Shown here piece by piece: positions 23,184 to 35,415 of a stretch of DNA of 64,000 bases; the first letter of the stretch is position 1; each line of letters starts with the position of its first letter. A program made the translations under genes and the position numbers. The stretch comes from Telopea speciosissima (lineage: Eukaryota > Streptophyta > Magnoliopsida > Proteales > Proteaceae): positions 15,015,568 through 15,079,567 of the forward strand of contig NC_057925.1 in NCBI RefSeq assembly GCF_018873765.1, given 5' to 3'. The notes below the pieces were generated by a model, which ran no database searches, had not been told where the DNA came from, and saw only the letters and a program-made list of their open reading frames with translations.

Positions 23184-25075
23184 TAATATTAAAGGTTTCT
23201 ATATCGCACAAACTAACATGTTCTTTACCCATCGCATGTCCATTCATCACTTAAACATGCTACATATCATCATAAAATCAATGGCTCTAAACATTTATCA
23301 ACACATCAAACACATAGTTATATGCAACCAACATGATAAATATCAAACAACAATACTTCTTTACAACAACATTGCATTCTTGTCCTTTCGGGTCAAAGGT
23401 ACACGTCTTTATCGTACCGATACACATCTTTATCGTATCGCAAATACCGCGAGATAGCAACAACTTTTGTAAATCTCCCTCCACCTTTGGGTGATAGAGA
23501 AACCCCTAGGTTATGCACCTCAATAACAATTTATTACACTGTAATTATTACGAGATGTCGATGACTTTCAAAAATTTTCCTCCACCTTTGGGCGGTAAGA
23601 AAACCCCTAGGCCACGCATCCCAAATTATTTGAGTATACTATCTTTGGATGGATACACTGTCTTTCCGTGAAGAGATCAGTAGTTTTCAGAAATCCCAGC
23701 ACCTTTGGGCAATTGGAACCCTTAGACCACTATCTTTCCAATCCATGTGCATATCACCTCATCAAACTTTGGCAACATCGCCTTTGGGCTAATGTCACCT
23801 ATTCCGCTGCTTTGACAGAACCATAAAAGGATTCAATGGGCCACTTTGGTAGATCACCATTTTACCCTCTCATAATTCTTCAACCAGATATACAGCAATA
23901 TGTGTGGAAGTAAACACATCGATCGTCCATAATGTGTTGTGATATGCACGTTCATCGTCCATGTGGTAATGGTCAATCCAAAATAGTCCAAATAATCAAA
24001 GTAGCATAATCATCCAAAATAGGTCCCTGGGATTATTAAACATCCAAAACCAGGTACCATTGGGTAGGTCTTGAAATTACGAACGAAACAAGATCAATTG
24101 GAGCCCAATCGGACGCTCCATTCGCCCATACGTCATTCGAAGGTGACACAATCGTCATTAACAGGTCCTATAAAATCAATAAAATATTCAAACTGGATAC
24201 CCAAAACATCGGCCTTGAAAATTTCAAGCAAAATGGGGTGTCCCAAAATAGAATCCAATCAAAACGGCGTTCCAAAACAGGAAAAATAGCTTCCGGAATA
24301 ATTAAAAACGTTCTAAAACAGTCGATTCTGTTCCCAAAACAACTGGAAAACACAAAAACCGTCAAAACCATAATATATGTTTATCCAAGATATGCTGAAT
24401 TGCATATCAAATCGAACAGCACGAAAAAACAGACACACCAGAAAAAAAATTGCTTCTCAAAATTCATCCAAACGAACCCACACGGTCCATTTGAAGTATT
24501 CTGGTCATTTTCCCTTTTTTTTTTATAAATCCGAACCGAACCGAACCAAACCGAACCGTATCAACTAGAACCGAACCAACTGAAACCAAACCGGACCGAA
24601 CCTAGCTTGCCTGAATCAAACCACGGTCCACCCAACTGGGTCAAAAATGGGTCAACAATCAGGTCTCGGGTCAGGTCAACCTTGACCAAGTCTCGATTGA
24701 TCTGGTCTGGGTCAGGTTTGACCCGGGTAGGGTCAGCTTTGACTGGGTCAAACGTGACTGGCAAGGAACAGGGCTGACGTCAGCATCGCTATGAGAGAAG
24801 TTTTTTTTTTCTTTTTTCTACAATGGCCGCCGGCGTGTGGATCTCACTCGCGGCTTCGGCCGGCGCATCCAGCCACTGGCGGTGACGATCCACATGTCCC
24901 TGTGATCGTCTCTCCGAACCCTTCGCACTCATATAAAAATCTCTAACTTTCACCGGTGGAAAATCCGGCAGTGGCCAAAACGTGCGGTTTTGCCAAAATC
25001 TGGCCAAAATCCCTATTTCCACCGTCAAAACTCGATCCAGGTTCTTAATCAATCGATCCTAGGTCCGTATGGTCG
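23184..25075 (-). other. internal non-coding region of the LTR element
   Basis: No gag or pol motif in either strand. 23460-23740 contains three spaced imperfect copies of a word like cctccacctttgggcggtaa..aacccctag. 24520-24770 is low complexity (aaccgaacc repeats, then gggtcaac/tttgaccc repeats). It lies next to the primer-binding site, so it corresponds to the 5' leader of the element. Confidence 0.6.
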
Positions 25076-25087
25076 GCTCTGATGCCA
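25076..25087 (-). promoter_or_regulatory. primer-binding site
   Basis: On the minus strand TGGCATCAGAGC begins two bases inside the right LTR. The initiator-Met tRNA-type site of copia elements is TGGTATCAGAGC, so one base differs. Confidence 0.8.
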
Positions 25088-25089
25088 CT

Positions 25090-25544
25090 TGTTAGAACAT
25101 TCAAGGGTTTTATCAAACCCGAATCTATCCCCATACAAATCTCTAAAACATGATTAAATCAAAATAAACAGGGAAAGCAAAGTGTACCTGGTACCCACGT
25201 ATGATGACGAAGAACAGATAAGAACACCTCCATAAGCAGCATCGATCTGTCAGAGAATGAATGCAATCCGCGATGGGGATCTTCTGCTGTCTCCTAAACT
25301 CTCCCATAGCTCCCTTTCTTGTGGAGAAAAGAGAAAAGAGAATAGTGACTGCAGGGACCCCTCATCATTAGTATTTATAATACTCCCCAACCCTAACCCA
25401 CTTCCACAATGGGCTAGGTCGGTCCGGTCCATCTCAATAAAATAGTAGTAGTCACGTCGGCCCTTGTATTTCTTGATCCCCATCAATGATCGACCCGATA
25501 ATTAATTAAGCCCACACTCATCGTATTTTGGAAAAATCCTAACA
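25090..25544 (-). repeat. 5' LTR of the non-autonomous element
   Basis: 455 bp, begins tgttagaaca and ends aaatcctaaca; partner of 15199-15653. It is followed by the duplicated target tatac. Confidence 0.9.
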
Positions 25545-25599
25545 TATACAAGTACAAAAATGCCCTTATAATAAAGGGCATATAACCCAACAAGTATAT

Positions 25600-25884
25600 A
25601 CAAAATATAGAACACAAAAGACTAAATTACTTTTCTTATTTACATTCTCCTTCAAATTGATGTTGGTTAGACAATATTAGTTTGTATGTAAGATAATGAT
25701 GTCAAGTAGAAGACATATCTTTTGTGAAAATATTAGCAATTTGATTAGCATAAGCTATGTATAAAAGAGAAATGATGCCACTGAGATATTTCTCATGTAT
25801 GAAGAGACTATCAACCTCAATATGCTTGGCACACTTTTTAAAAATTTGATTGGAAGCAATACAAATATCTATTATTATCTTCAC
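25600..25884 (-). pseudogene. copia RNase H C-terminal fragment
   Basis: The minus strand reads through KCAKHIEVDSLFIHEKYLSG and then ANQIANIFTKDM, matching the end of Ty1/copia RNase H (the family pattern is tKHIevD.hFi.ekl..g and QlADifTK). The upstream part is out of frame or missing. The LTR element at 15.2-25.5 kb inserted just beyond this piece. Confidence 0.75.
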
Positions 25885-25984
25885 ATAGAGATGTTGGCCT
25901 CCGAAAAGGAAGTAGATAAGTCACCAAATAAACCATGAAACCAAATAATTTCAATACAAACCAAGTACTGTAAGCACCGCGGTC

Positions 25985-26575
25985 TTTGGGGGCGAGGTTC
26001 CACCCGGCCTTGGAGGGTCAGTGATTTGCCTTTCATAGATTATCGCGTATTATTTCAATACATCATTATAGGGGATTGGGATCATGCTTCATAGAAATGG
26101 AGTCACCACCTAGGATTAGGGCCTAAGACTCAATGGGTGTAGCCCCATCTAGGGTTAGCAGAAAGGGCTACGTAATTCCATATGATCTGGTTAGAGAACA
26201 AGTATGGGGTCAGATTACAAGTATGGGAAGGTGCTAGGCACCCATCTTGTTCGATTGAATCGGTCTTTCTATTCTAGATGTTAAATGTCAAATATTCTCT
26301 CCTCATAAAGTATGTTTAAAATGACTGTACAGGATGCTAGGGTGAAAAAAGGTATTTGCGGGATTAAAATCCTTTGTAGTGTGGGCTTGAAAGCTCGTCA
26401 TGTGGATGATGCTTCATCCAACAGTGTGAGCTCGATGACCCAATTTTTTTTCCCGGTATTTGAGAGACATAAACCGTAGCTAAAGGAATATTTTTGGGAC
26501 TGATCAAAGCTTTTGCTTCTGTGAGAATCCTACCCAGATAAAAGATTATACGTGCTGCCCTCGAGTTGCTTCATG
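25985..26575 (-). mobile_element. relic LTR of a Tat-like family
   Basis: 26100-26250 is a diverged inverted copy of the 3' part of the Tat-like LTRs (36640-36800): ggagtc.c.cacctaggatta, gggtgtagccccat and gtgctaggcaccca recur in inverse order. 26341-26563 continues into a segment repeated almost exactly at 61148-61371. I read it as an old LTR of a related family on the minus strand; the exact ends are not defined. Confidence 0.55.
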
Positions 26576-27001
26576 AAAAATAAGACATTAGCAACGGTTA
26601 TTCTTTACCTCAGATACCATCGCTGACATTTTCACCTATGGTTGCCAAAAACAGAAGCAAAACCTTTTCTATGGATTCTATTGCCACATTTTTGGGACGA
26701 TCAAAGTTTCCACGGTAAAAGACTTTAATGGTAGCTTTGGGCTTTTGAGACTGTAATTTTTTGTAGTTATTTCCTTTTACTTTCATTTACAATTTCGTAG
26801 TTAAATAGCTTTTTTTTCATTTTGGATTTTAAATAGAATGTTGATTTGGCATTATAGAAAGCTATTCGATATGAAGTTGTGACTTGTTTTATTTTATTCA
26901 TTAAAAATAATAGAGAGGTGGGGGAAAAGTGCCCCACCATTAGATAACCTTTGGAAGAACTGTTTTCTAGTTTTGAAAAAAACATTTAAAAAAAAAAACA
27001 T

Positions 27002-27318
27002 GGGTAAATTACACATCACCCTTGGTTAACTCAAATCAGCCCTTCTACAGTAATGGTGTTAGTCTGCTGTTAGTTATTGGTGTGAAAGGACTATTTTACC
27101 CTTGTACTAAAACATTAGGATTTAATTTACAATACTACCCTTCAAAATTTATGTTTGGATGTCAAGGGTAGTTTAGAAATTTAAATTTATTTAACTGGTT
27201 GACATCATCACTTAACAATATAAAACTAACGATAGGGACTAATTTGTCATATTGGGATCTAAATCAGGGGGTGATCTGAGTTTCATTTGAAAATCAAGAG
27301 GTGATGTGTAATTTACCC
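27002..27318. mobile_element. 317-bp Mutator-type MITE
   Basis: The ends gggtaaattacacatcaccc and its inverse (ggtgatgtgtaatttaccc) are near-perfect. The 9-bp duplication aaaaaacat lies at 26993-27001 and 27319-27327. No coding capacity. Confidence 0.88.
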
Positions 27319-27584
27319 AAAAAACATTTGCCAATAATAAACATGAGTGATAATACCTTTGTTTTGAAAACTGTTTTGCAATTTTTGTTTTTGGAAACAA
27401 ATAAGAGGGCTTGTTTTAAAACAGAAAATTAGGATTTCAGCATAATTTCTTTGTTTTTTACCTGAAGCTTTTATGTTAAACAATTTTGCAGAGAGTAAAA
27501 TAAAAGATAATTTTAAAATATAAAACTATCACAATTTATTTTTTTTCCCTCTCCCCCATGCCATTGGGAGTTGGCTCCTGTGCA

Positions 27585-27738
27585 GTACTCTGCCTGGGCT
27601 GCACATGCAGCGCTGGACAGAGTGAGATGCGAAAAGATCGCCTCACTCCTGTCCAAACGCCTTGCCCAAGCAATGGTGAGGTGGTCTTTTCACGTCTCAC
27701 TCTGTCCGGCGTTGCACATGCAGCCTGGGCAAGGTGCT
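27585..27738. mobile_element. foldback MITE
   Basis: The left arm (tgcctgggctgcacatgcag ... ctggacagagtgagatgcga) is mirrored by the right arm (cgtctcactctgtccggcgt ... gcacatgcagcctgggcaa). The short centre is ctcctgtccaaacgccttgc. It has the organisation of a small palindromic MITE; no clear TSD. Confidence 0.7.
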
Positions 27739-28166
27739 GGGTAAAATCTTTTTCCAACCTTTTGCACCAACCCTCTCTCTCTCCAAAGGCTTTGGACCAG
27801 CCTAAGGTTAGGTAAGGGTGGGTTTAAGCTAACGGGGAATAATCCTTGTGTTGGATTGGGGTGAGTTTTTAAGAAATTAATTTTCAAGTTTTTTTTGTTA
27901 CCAAACATGTTTTAAAAGTGACAACAAAAACGGTTTGACGAGAAATATCTCCTCCATTTTCTCTGCAACAAAAAACCTCTACATTTGAAGTCCGACCCAG
28001 TTTAATTTATTCCCAGCGAGTCTTTTCAATTTCATGACGAATCGGATGGAGACCTAAACCTTAATAGAGGCACCAATGACTCAATGAGGATTAAGTTGGA
28101 GTAAAAGTAGGCAGAGTTAGAGATGTGCGACAAGTGGCGCTGTCACTTTCTCGCCTTTGGTTTTTT

Positions 28167-29669
28167 GGATTCGACTCCTCTACTTCTAAAGCCGGTACTT
28201 CCATCTTACTTCTGTGCGATACGAGGGTGCCATGTGGACTGACAATGATCTAATGGTTCTGAAATAAAATTTCAAATTAAAGTAGCAAACCAAGTGGATC
28301 GGAATTGAACCACCTTAAACCAAAAATAAAACCCATACGGCCGGTTCAAAAATTTAGAACCAAACCCATTACTCTCTCACTGAGGGATAGGGTTTCAAAT
28401 CGATTTGAAATCCCAAAATTCCCAAATCCAGCCCCTTCTTCATCCATCGCTCCTTTCTCTTCTTCCAGCCAATCTGTCGGAATCACATCGGAAAGAGCAG
28501 CGAAAATTCCCAAATCCAATTCCTTCTTTGAAATTATTCCTTCAAGCTCTGCAACTAGTTCTCCTTCCTTCTCCCTAAAAAAACCATTCCTTCAAGCTCT
28601 GCAACTATCGCTTCCAAGTAGGAACCAAATTTGTGAACCAGGTTTGAAACCTCTATCAATCTTAGTCGCTAACATTCAGAGATTCAAGTTGTGAAAGTCG
28701 GACGACGATGATTTTCGATTACTAGATCTTTTCTCAGACCTAAATCTCATTCAGTTTCATACCATACATACCTGTGTCTATATATGAGTATCATCTGGAT
28801 TTAAAAATTCCCAATAAGTCCCAACTTTTGGAAATGCTTGGTTGACATGACGAGATTTTCTTAAGAGTTGATACGTTCAAATATAGACACCTAAATTCTA
28901 CGTTTGGTTGGATTTGAAACCCAGATAAAAAAGTGACAAAATGCAAAAATTTCCTCTCTCCTTGAATTCCCTTCAAGTGCTTGGTTTTGAGGAACATTAA
29001 GGATATCGTAATGGTGGTTTTTATGTCTTGTGTGATCTACATGTCCCTCGAGTTGAACTCTAGGTAGGTCATGTTGTGGGAAGTTGGAGTCTCTTTAATA
29101 AAATTGAAGGGTAAATTTTGCCGCAGGCCACTAACATTTGTTGGATTATTAGCTCCCACAGTTCATTGTTTGAGTTGCTTGCAGAAGAAGTCCATCATTT
29201 CATAAATTTTTTACCGGATATCATGGCCACAGAAGGATGTACAAGCTTTTGGAAAAGAAGATTCCCAAAGACCCTGCCGAGGGTAACTTACTGCCATTTT
29301 GACTGAGCAGACCACAAATCTCTGTTGGATCGCTGCTCTTTCCGGTGTAATTCCGGCAGATTGGCTGGAAGGAGAGGAGAAGGGAGCGATGGATGAAGAA
29401 GGGGTTGGATTTGGGAATTTTGGGATTTCAAATCGATTTGAAACCCTATCCCTCAGTGAGAGTGTAATGGGTTTGGTTCTGTGATTTTGAACCGGCTGGG
29501 CAGGTTTTGTTTTTGGTTTAAGGTGGTTCAGTCCCAATCCACTCGGTTTGATATTTTAATTTGAAATTTTAATTCAGGACCATTAGATCATTGTCAGTCC
29601 ACATGGCGCCCTAGTATCACACAGAAGTAAGATGGAAGTACCAGCTTTGGAAGTAGTGGAGTCGAATCC
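28167..29669. mobile_element. foldback Mutator-like element, 350-bp TIRs, in the LINE leader
   Basis: The left end ggattcgactcctctact and right end agtggagtcgaatcc start inverted repeats of about 350 bp (28167-28510 and 29325-29669) with roughly 10% differences. The 9-bp duplication tggtttttt lies at 28158-28166 and 29670-29678. The roughly 815-bp interior (28511-29324) has no transposase and only short ORFs; it might include captured host sequence, which I could not identify. The flanking ggtttttt/ggtgtttttg text reads as one continuous 5' leader of the LINE, so the element inserted there. Confidence 0.88.
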
Positions 29670-31568
29670 TGGTTTTTTTTGGTGTTTTTGGTGTTTTTCT
29701 TGGGGCTTTTTCTGGTCCTTTTTTGCTATTTCTTGTCTCTTTCGTTGCTTGATGAGCTTGTTCAAGTTAGGATTGGCTCGTCCTGCTGCTGCTTCCGTTT
29801 GGCTCGATTCCTTGCGTGGTATCCTGCTGTTTTTTTTGGGTTTTCTTGTAGTTGCTCTCTTTACCGTGCTTGATCCTGTGTGGTGGAGTCTTGCTGTTGT
29901 TTCCCATATTTTATTTTCTCTGCTATTTTTCTGTTTGATCCTGTTTTGGTTGGTTCCCATGCTCCCTCACAACGCCTTTCAGAGATCGCCTGGATCCTCT
30001 TCTCGACGCCAGTACCGCAACAGGCGTAGATTAGATTTTGGCATGGGATGGTCCACTTCCGAGCATGGTTCTAGAGTCTAACTGGACTTTTAATCAAGAG
30101 GTTGTGGCCAAGGGCATCGATGGCAAGAATCTGAACTTCTTAGCCTGGACCATCCGGTGGTGTTTGGATTCACTATTGGATTACCAAAGCCTTCTCTAGA
30201 GCTTTTCTGCACCCAACTCCTCTCTATCTAGAGACCTTTGGGGATGGTGGACTTTAATTGGTTAGGCGAAGGGATGTTTGTTCTTTATGTCGACAACCAG
30301 GGTTCGCGAGAGCAACTGTTTTCCTTGTGTCCTTGGTGGTGTGGGCAGGGGCTTGTGCATGTGGTGCCTCATGCTCTTAATGATGCTATTTTCACTACTG
30401 AGCCTGAGACCATTCCGATTTGGGTTCAAGTCAGTCCGGTGCCTTTGGAGGCCTTCTCTGCTAAGTCTCTTATGCAGGTTGTTTCTTGTGTGGGCAAAGT
30501 TGCCGAGCTGTACTTGCAGCACGATGTCGGGCTTCCCAGGTCGGTTACTCATGTTAAGGTTATGTTTAAATGGAAGAATCCAATATGCCTTCATTCCAAA
30601 ATCAGGAATGATTGAGGTGATCTTCTCCCAGTGAATTTGAAGTATGAAGCATTGCAGTTTTGCACTTCTTGTGGTAGACTGTGCCACACTGCTTGGGTAT
30701 GTTCGTCGCCCTCCAACTCGGCTCAGCAATTTCCCCAAGCCTTGACTCGCCCTGTTCGATTCAATTTCACTGGACTGTCGAGCCCATTCCTAGTGCTCCT
30801 GTGTTGCCGGATTCGTTGTGGTTTACATAGGATTCTTGTTCATTGGTCCCTTCGGAGCCTATTATCGCAGAAATCGCTAAGGAAGACTGTGTTGCGAATG
30901 TTGGTAAGGCACTAGCACGTGTGGACATGTGGGAACTCTCGCAATCTGACACCGCTGGCATAGGTCTCAATTCTGGGTGTTTTGAGGACGATCTACAGTT
31001 ATCTCTTCTGGCGTTACCACCGGTTGTTCAGCCTGGCAGGAATTGTACTTCATCCTCTGAGGTTTTTTTCGAATCTGTTGGTGGAGCCTTTTTCTGCTGC
31101 TGCATTGCCCGATAAGCTTCTCAGCTATTGGAACCTCCGACCCGCTCTACTGCTGCACTGCCTTCTCCGTTGGATTTGGATCCATCCTTTGTTGTCACTT
31201 CTAATCCTCTTGGTGCGGTTCCGGCGGCTGACCATTGTGATATCTTTGAAGGGAGCTTAGTGAGTGAATCCCCCATCAAGAAACGAAAATTCTCCACCTC
31301 ACCCTTAGTTCTCTCTCTTGCTTGTGAGTTTTCGGAGTTCCATGCCTCTCTTGCTCGCTCGCTTTCTTCTTCCTGCGACCCCATCACTTTTCTGACCATG
31401 GTTCATGAGTGGCTGGGCGAGATAATGGACGGTGTAGCCAAAGGGAATGTGCTGAATTCTTATTTGCATCCCACAACCATGGTTCATGTTCCCATACTCA
31501 GCCAGGATACGTTTAACCCTGTAAGTCTCTGTTATCTTACTTCTTGGCTTTTTGATATCTACTCTGTG
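29670..31568 (+). pseudogene. LINE (L1 clade) 5' region and ORF1
   Basis: An ORF1 of plant L1 type follows a G/T-rich leader. 30238-30615 matches the DUF4283-like region (TEPETIPIWVQVSPVPLEAF). After a TGA at 30613, 30640-30710 gives the zinc knuckle (KYEALQFCTSCGRLCHTAWV). The serine/proline-rich rest runs to about 31568, where a solo LTR interrupts it. Several stops and frame changes show it is dead. ORF1 normally coats the LINE RNA. Confidence 0.75.
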
Positions 31569-32187
31569 TGTTATAAATCTGAACAAAAAGGAGAGGACTG
31601 AAAGATGGCCTGAGTCGAACGAAATCGTTCTGTCCTTAAGACAGTAATTGCACCCTCCTAATCCTGCAAAGGGTTGGTTGCAGCAAACCTGCCTCCCAAG
31701 ATAAATCAGGCGGAGTATTTGCACCCTCCTAATCCTGCAAAGGGTTGCAGCAAACCTGCCTCCCAAGATAAATCAGGCGGACTGTTACTGGTTGCAGAGA
31801 TAGTAACACTGTGAAGCTATCAGAGATTTTTTTTTTTTTGATTTTTGGACTGAGAGAATTCGTGGCCCATCCAACGGTCGGATCGATCTTAAGCACCCTT
31901 TGATCAGACACCGTCGATCCTGAAAAGATTAAGGCGACATATTGCGACGATGCGCACGAAGTGCAAAGTGTGCCATCAAAGCGCCACATTGCGTCTCACG
32001 CACGCGCACGCGCATATACGCTCGGACGATTATCGTCCTCGCTCGCAAGTGCACCATACAATCTCTTTTAGTATTACATGTGATAATAATAACTACTTAC
32101 TACTAACACATATAAACCCAATGAACTTTCCTTTCATAGCCGATGTGGGACTAAAAGTCCACATCAATATTTTGAAAAATTCCAACA
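31569..32187 (-). mobile_element. solo LTR inserted in the LINE
   Basis: A 619-bp segment with TG...CA ends (tgttataaatctg to ttccaaca) is flanked by the 5-bp duplication ctgtg (31564-31568, 32188-32192). Minus orientation is favoured because it then starts tgttggaatttttc and contains tagtcccacatcgg, both common near LTR starts. There is no internal region or second LTR, so it arose by LTR-LTR recombination. 31647-31783 holds a roughly 68-bp tandem duplication (cagcaaacctgcctcccaag twice). Confidence 0.85.
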
Positions 32188-32306
32188 CTGTGTTTTTGTT
32201 CTCCTGTTTAGTTATTGTTTCTGCCTTTGGTCTTTGAATCTTAGAGCTTGTCGTAGACCTGCTGTTCCTTGTCGAATCTTTCGTTTTTGAGAAGTATGTT
32301 TTTATT

Positions 32307-35300
32307 ATGTCTTTTTTATTTTGGAATATTCGTGGCTGTAACAATAGATTTAGTAGGAAATGCCTTGAGTTTCATATTAACAAATGTAAACCAGACTTTT
32401 TGTTTCTCTGCGAAACCAAATGCCCCAACCATGATTGTTTACGCCACTTGTCGCCCTTCTCTAATTTTATTTCCTTACAATATCAAAATAGTGCTGGTAC
32501 TCATGGAAAAAAGGGTGGCATGTGGGTTTTGGGGAGGGACTCGGGCTGGGTGTTACAGTCTTTTTGCATGGATAACTTCATTGGGCTGCAGGTTTCTTTA
32601 CCTAATACGCCTTCTTTTTGGGTCTTGTGTATCTGTGCCCCTCCACATGAGGTTGACCGAATTCCATTATTAGATTCTTTGAGGAATTTTATCGGATCGC
32701 TTCAACAACCTTTTTGTGTGCTTTGGGACTTTAATGAAGTCCTCTCTGCTGCAGATAAGTTGGGTGGCACTCCTTTCGTGGTTTCCAAATCCGGGTCCGC
32801 TCTGTCAAACCTATTAATTGACTTTTCACTTGAGGAAATTTGCTGGTCTAGCTCCAGGTTTACGTGGACCAATAAACAAAGTCCTCCTAGGCTCGTCAAC
32901 GAGAGGTTGGATAGAGTGTTTGCTTCTCCATCTTGGTTTACACTATTCCCATCACCCTCTGCTTCCAAATTTTCTTCTCTAGGGTCCGACCATAATCCAA
33001 TTTGCTTAAAAACCACAACCTCCAACCCTTCTTATAAGAAATTATTTCATTTCCAAGAAGCCCGGAATTCTCACCCTGAGTTTGTGGCCTTTTGTTCTTC
33101 TGCATGGAATACTTCACAGTCTGAACCCTTACCCTGTAAGCTCATCTCCTTTTCTAACAAATTAAAGAAATGGAATAGAGAAGTCTTCGGCCATATTGAT
33201 TCCCTTAAGTCACATCTATTCTCCTCATATCTCTTGGCCTCTGATAAGAATAACCCTGATCTGTACGTGCTCAGTCATGTTTCACAAAAGATGGGGATTA
33301 ATCACTTCTCTGTTCAAGTTTATAGGATTGGGGGATAAATGGGTTCAACTGATTTTTGCTTTAATTTCTTCTACTTTCTTTTCTATTAAAATTAATGGCA
33401 GCCCTTTTGAATATTTTCATGGCTCAAGGGGACTTCGTCAGGGATGTCCTCTTAGTCCCTATCTCTTTCTTGTGGCAATGGAAGTCTTGTCCCGCTTGCT
33501 TTGTGCTTATAGGGATTTGGATTTATTTCGCGGGGTTAAGATTGCTAGGTCGGCTCTTGAAATATCTCATCTCCTGTTTGCCGACGATATTTTCATTTTC
33601 TATCGGGCAACCAAAGAAGACCTTCTTACTATAAAAGTTGTTTTGGATCTTTTTTTTGACCTTTCTGGGCAGGAAATTAATTTCGCTAAGAGTGGTATAC
33701 ACTTTAGTAAATCGGTGCCTCATGATGTCCGTCTCTCACTCTCGTCTCTGTTGGGAATCAAGAAGATGGCCAAGGACTCTTTGTATCTTGGCACCAACCT
33801 CTTCCATGACAGATCTAAATGTAGGAATCTGGACAAGTTAGGGTTACGTATGCAGCAAAAACTAGCCTCTTGGAAAACTAAGTGCTTATCCTATGTAGGT
33901 AGAGCCGTTCTTATTAAATCTGTTTGGCCTCTACACCTGCCTTTCTTATGCAATGTTTTCGGTTTCCTAACAAAATTTGTCATAAGATTGATTCTATTTG
34001 TTTAAGATTCTGGCATGGTAATTTCAACAATGACAAGAAGAAACTCTCCTTGATCTCTTGGGATAAAATGTGTAGACCGAAAAATTGTGGAGGCCTTGGG
34101 TTTAGGAAGGCTGAACATCATAATAAAGCTCTTCGGTTGAAACTTGGCTGGAGGTTAATTTTTGAGCCCTCCTCCTTGTGGGCTCGGGTTCTGAAGGCTA
34201 AGTATTTTCCAAAAAATAGTTTTTTTGACCCTACAACTAGAGGTAAAAAGGGGTCATGGTCTTGGAACAGTACTGCTCAAATTATTCCAGATTTAGAGGG
34301 TCTAGTACATCGATTTCTAGGCAACGGGTGCAACACTTCCTTTTGGTATGATAAATGGATCCCCTTACTCTCCGGTAATCTCTCTCACACTGCTCTTGCA
34401 CCTGTAAAATTTGATGATAGGTTATTGACTATTAATCATTTTAGACAAAATAATGATTGGAATCTTGCTCTTCTACAGCAATGTATTCCTTCCCGAATGA
34501 TTCCACTTATTCAAAAAATTAAACCTTCGGATATTATTGATAGGTGGTGGTGCTCTAAGACAAAATTTGGTCTTCTTACCACTAAAATTGCCGCTCGATC
34601 TGTTTCCTCCCCTACAGGGACTTCTGATAATTTTGTTAGTTGGTGGAAATTTTTTTGGAAACTTCGGATTCATCCCAAATTTAAAATTTTCTTCTGGCAT
34701 TTGATCAATGCAGGACTTCCCACCAAGGATATTTTATCGAAATGGATCCAGATTGACTCTTCCTGTGCTCTCTGTGGAAATGGTGTTGAATCTCCATGGC
34801 ACCTTTTCCTTTCTTGCGATTGGGTTAAACGCATATGGGCTGCCGGACCTTTGGGGCTAAGGCCTGAATCCTTGGGATTTGATAGCTTCCACCTTCTTTG
34901 TCGGTTTTTCTTCTTTCAGTTTAAGTCTGATAAAGTTATGCTGTTGTGGTTTTTTGGTGTTTTTATTATTACTTGCTACTATATTTGGTCGTTACGAAAC
35001 AAAGTTGTGGTTGGTTCGGAACAACCAGACCCTCTCTGGGTCTTACAGGTTGTTCAAAAATGGGTTGTGGATTTGAATTTATATCCTTCTTTGAATTTCT
35101 CGAAGGATTATGTGGCAACTGATTTACAATTATCTTCATTTGATTTGCCTAATTATGATTATCCTATCTTAATTTGTGCAGGTTTCAGTTCCTCTGGACT
35201 GACTGAGGCTGGTTGGGCCTATCTCATTTTGAGACATGGATAGTTTAAGTTTTTTGCCGCAGGAACCATACGGTTCACTGAGGAGTTAGTCGACTATATT

Positions 35301-35415
35301 TTTGCAATCCGTCAAGGGTTAGACCATGCCGCCTGCATTGGGTTGCAGATCAAAGAAATTTGGGTTGATAAAGTAAGGGTTACTCAATATCTTCCATCTC
35401 CAAGCAAATTCTCAT
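32307..35415 (+). pseudogene. LINE ORF2: endonuclease, partial RT, zf-RVT, RNase H start
   Basis: The AP-type endonuclease starts MSFLFWNIRGCNN and runs on through FLCETK, WDFNEVL and LGSDHNPI (32307-33000). Near 33280 it jumps directly to the middle of the reverse transcriptase: the fingers region is missing and the next recognisable motifs are RGLRQGCPLSPYLF and FADDIFIF at about 33580. A stop at 34003 and a frame change lead into the C-terminal part (PKNCGGLGFR; zinc-binding zf-RVT region with HPKFKIFFWHL and SCALCGNGVESPWHLFLSC). The RNase H-like tail begins near 35175 and is cut at 35415 by the Tat-like element. An internal deletion plus stops make it inactive. Confidence 0.88.

Larger units (their letters stand above)
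15199..25544 (-). mobile_element. non-autonomous LTR retrotransposon with nested MULE
   Basis: Two 455-bp LTRs (15199-15653, 25090-25544) begin tgttagaaca and end atcctaaca, and are flanked by the 5-bp duplication tatac (15194-15198, 25545-25549). The primer-binding site TGGCATCAGAGC reads on the minus strand next to the right LTR, one base off the initiator-Met type common in copia elements. The element therefore runs right to left. Without the nested 6.4-kb Mutator-like element the internal region is about 3.0 kb and shows no gag or pol, as in large LARD-type derivatives. I count roughly 27 differences between the LTRs (about 6%), mostly transitions, so it is not very recent. Confidence 0.9.

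Noticed and set aside
29632-30081. ORF of 149 codons in the LINE leader
   Set aside because: Hydrophobic, W/F/L-rich translation of a G/T-rich leader; not the known ORF1 domain, which lies further downstream.
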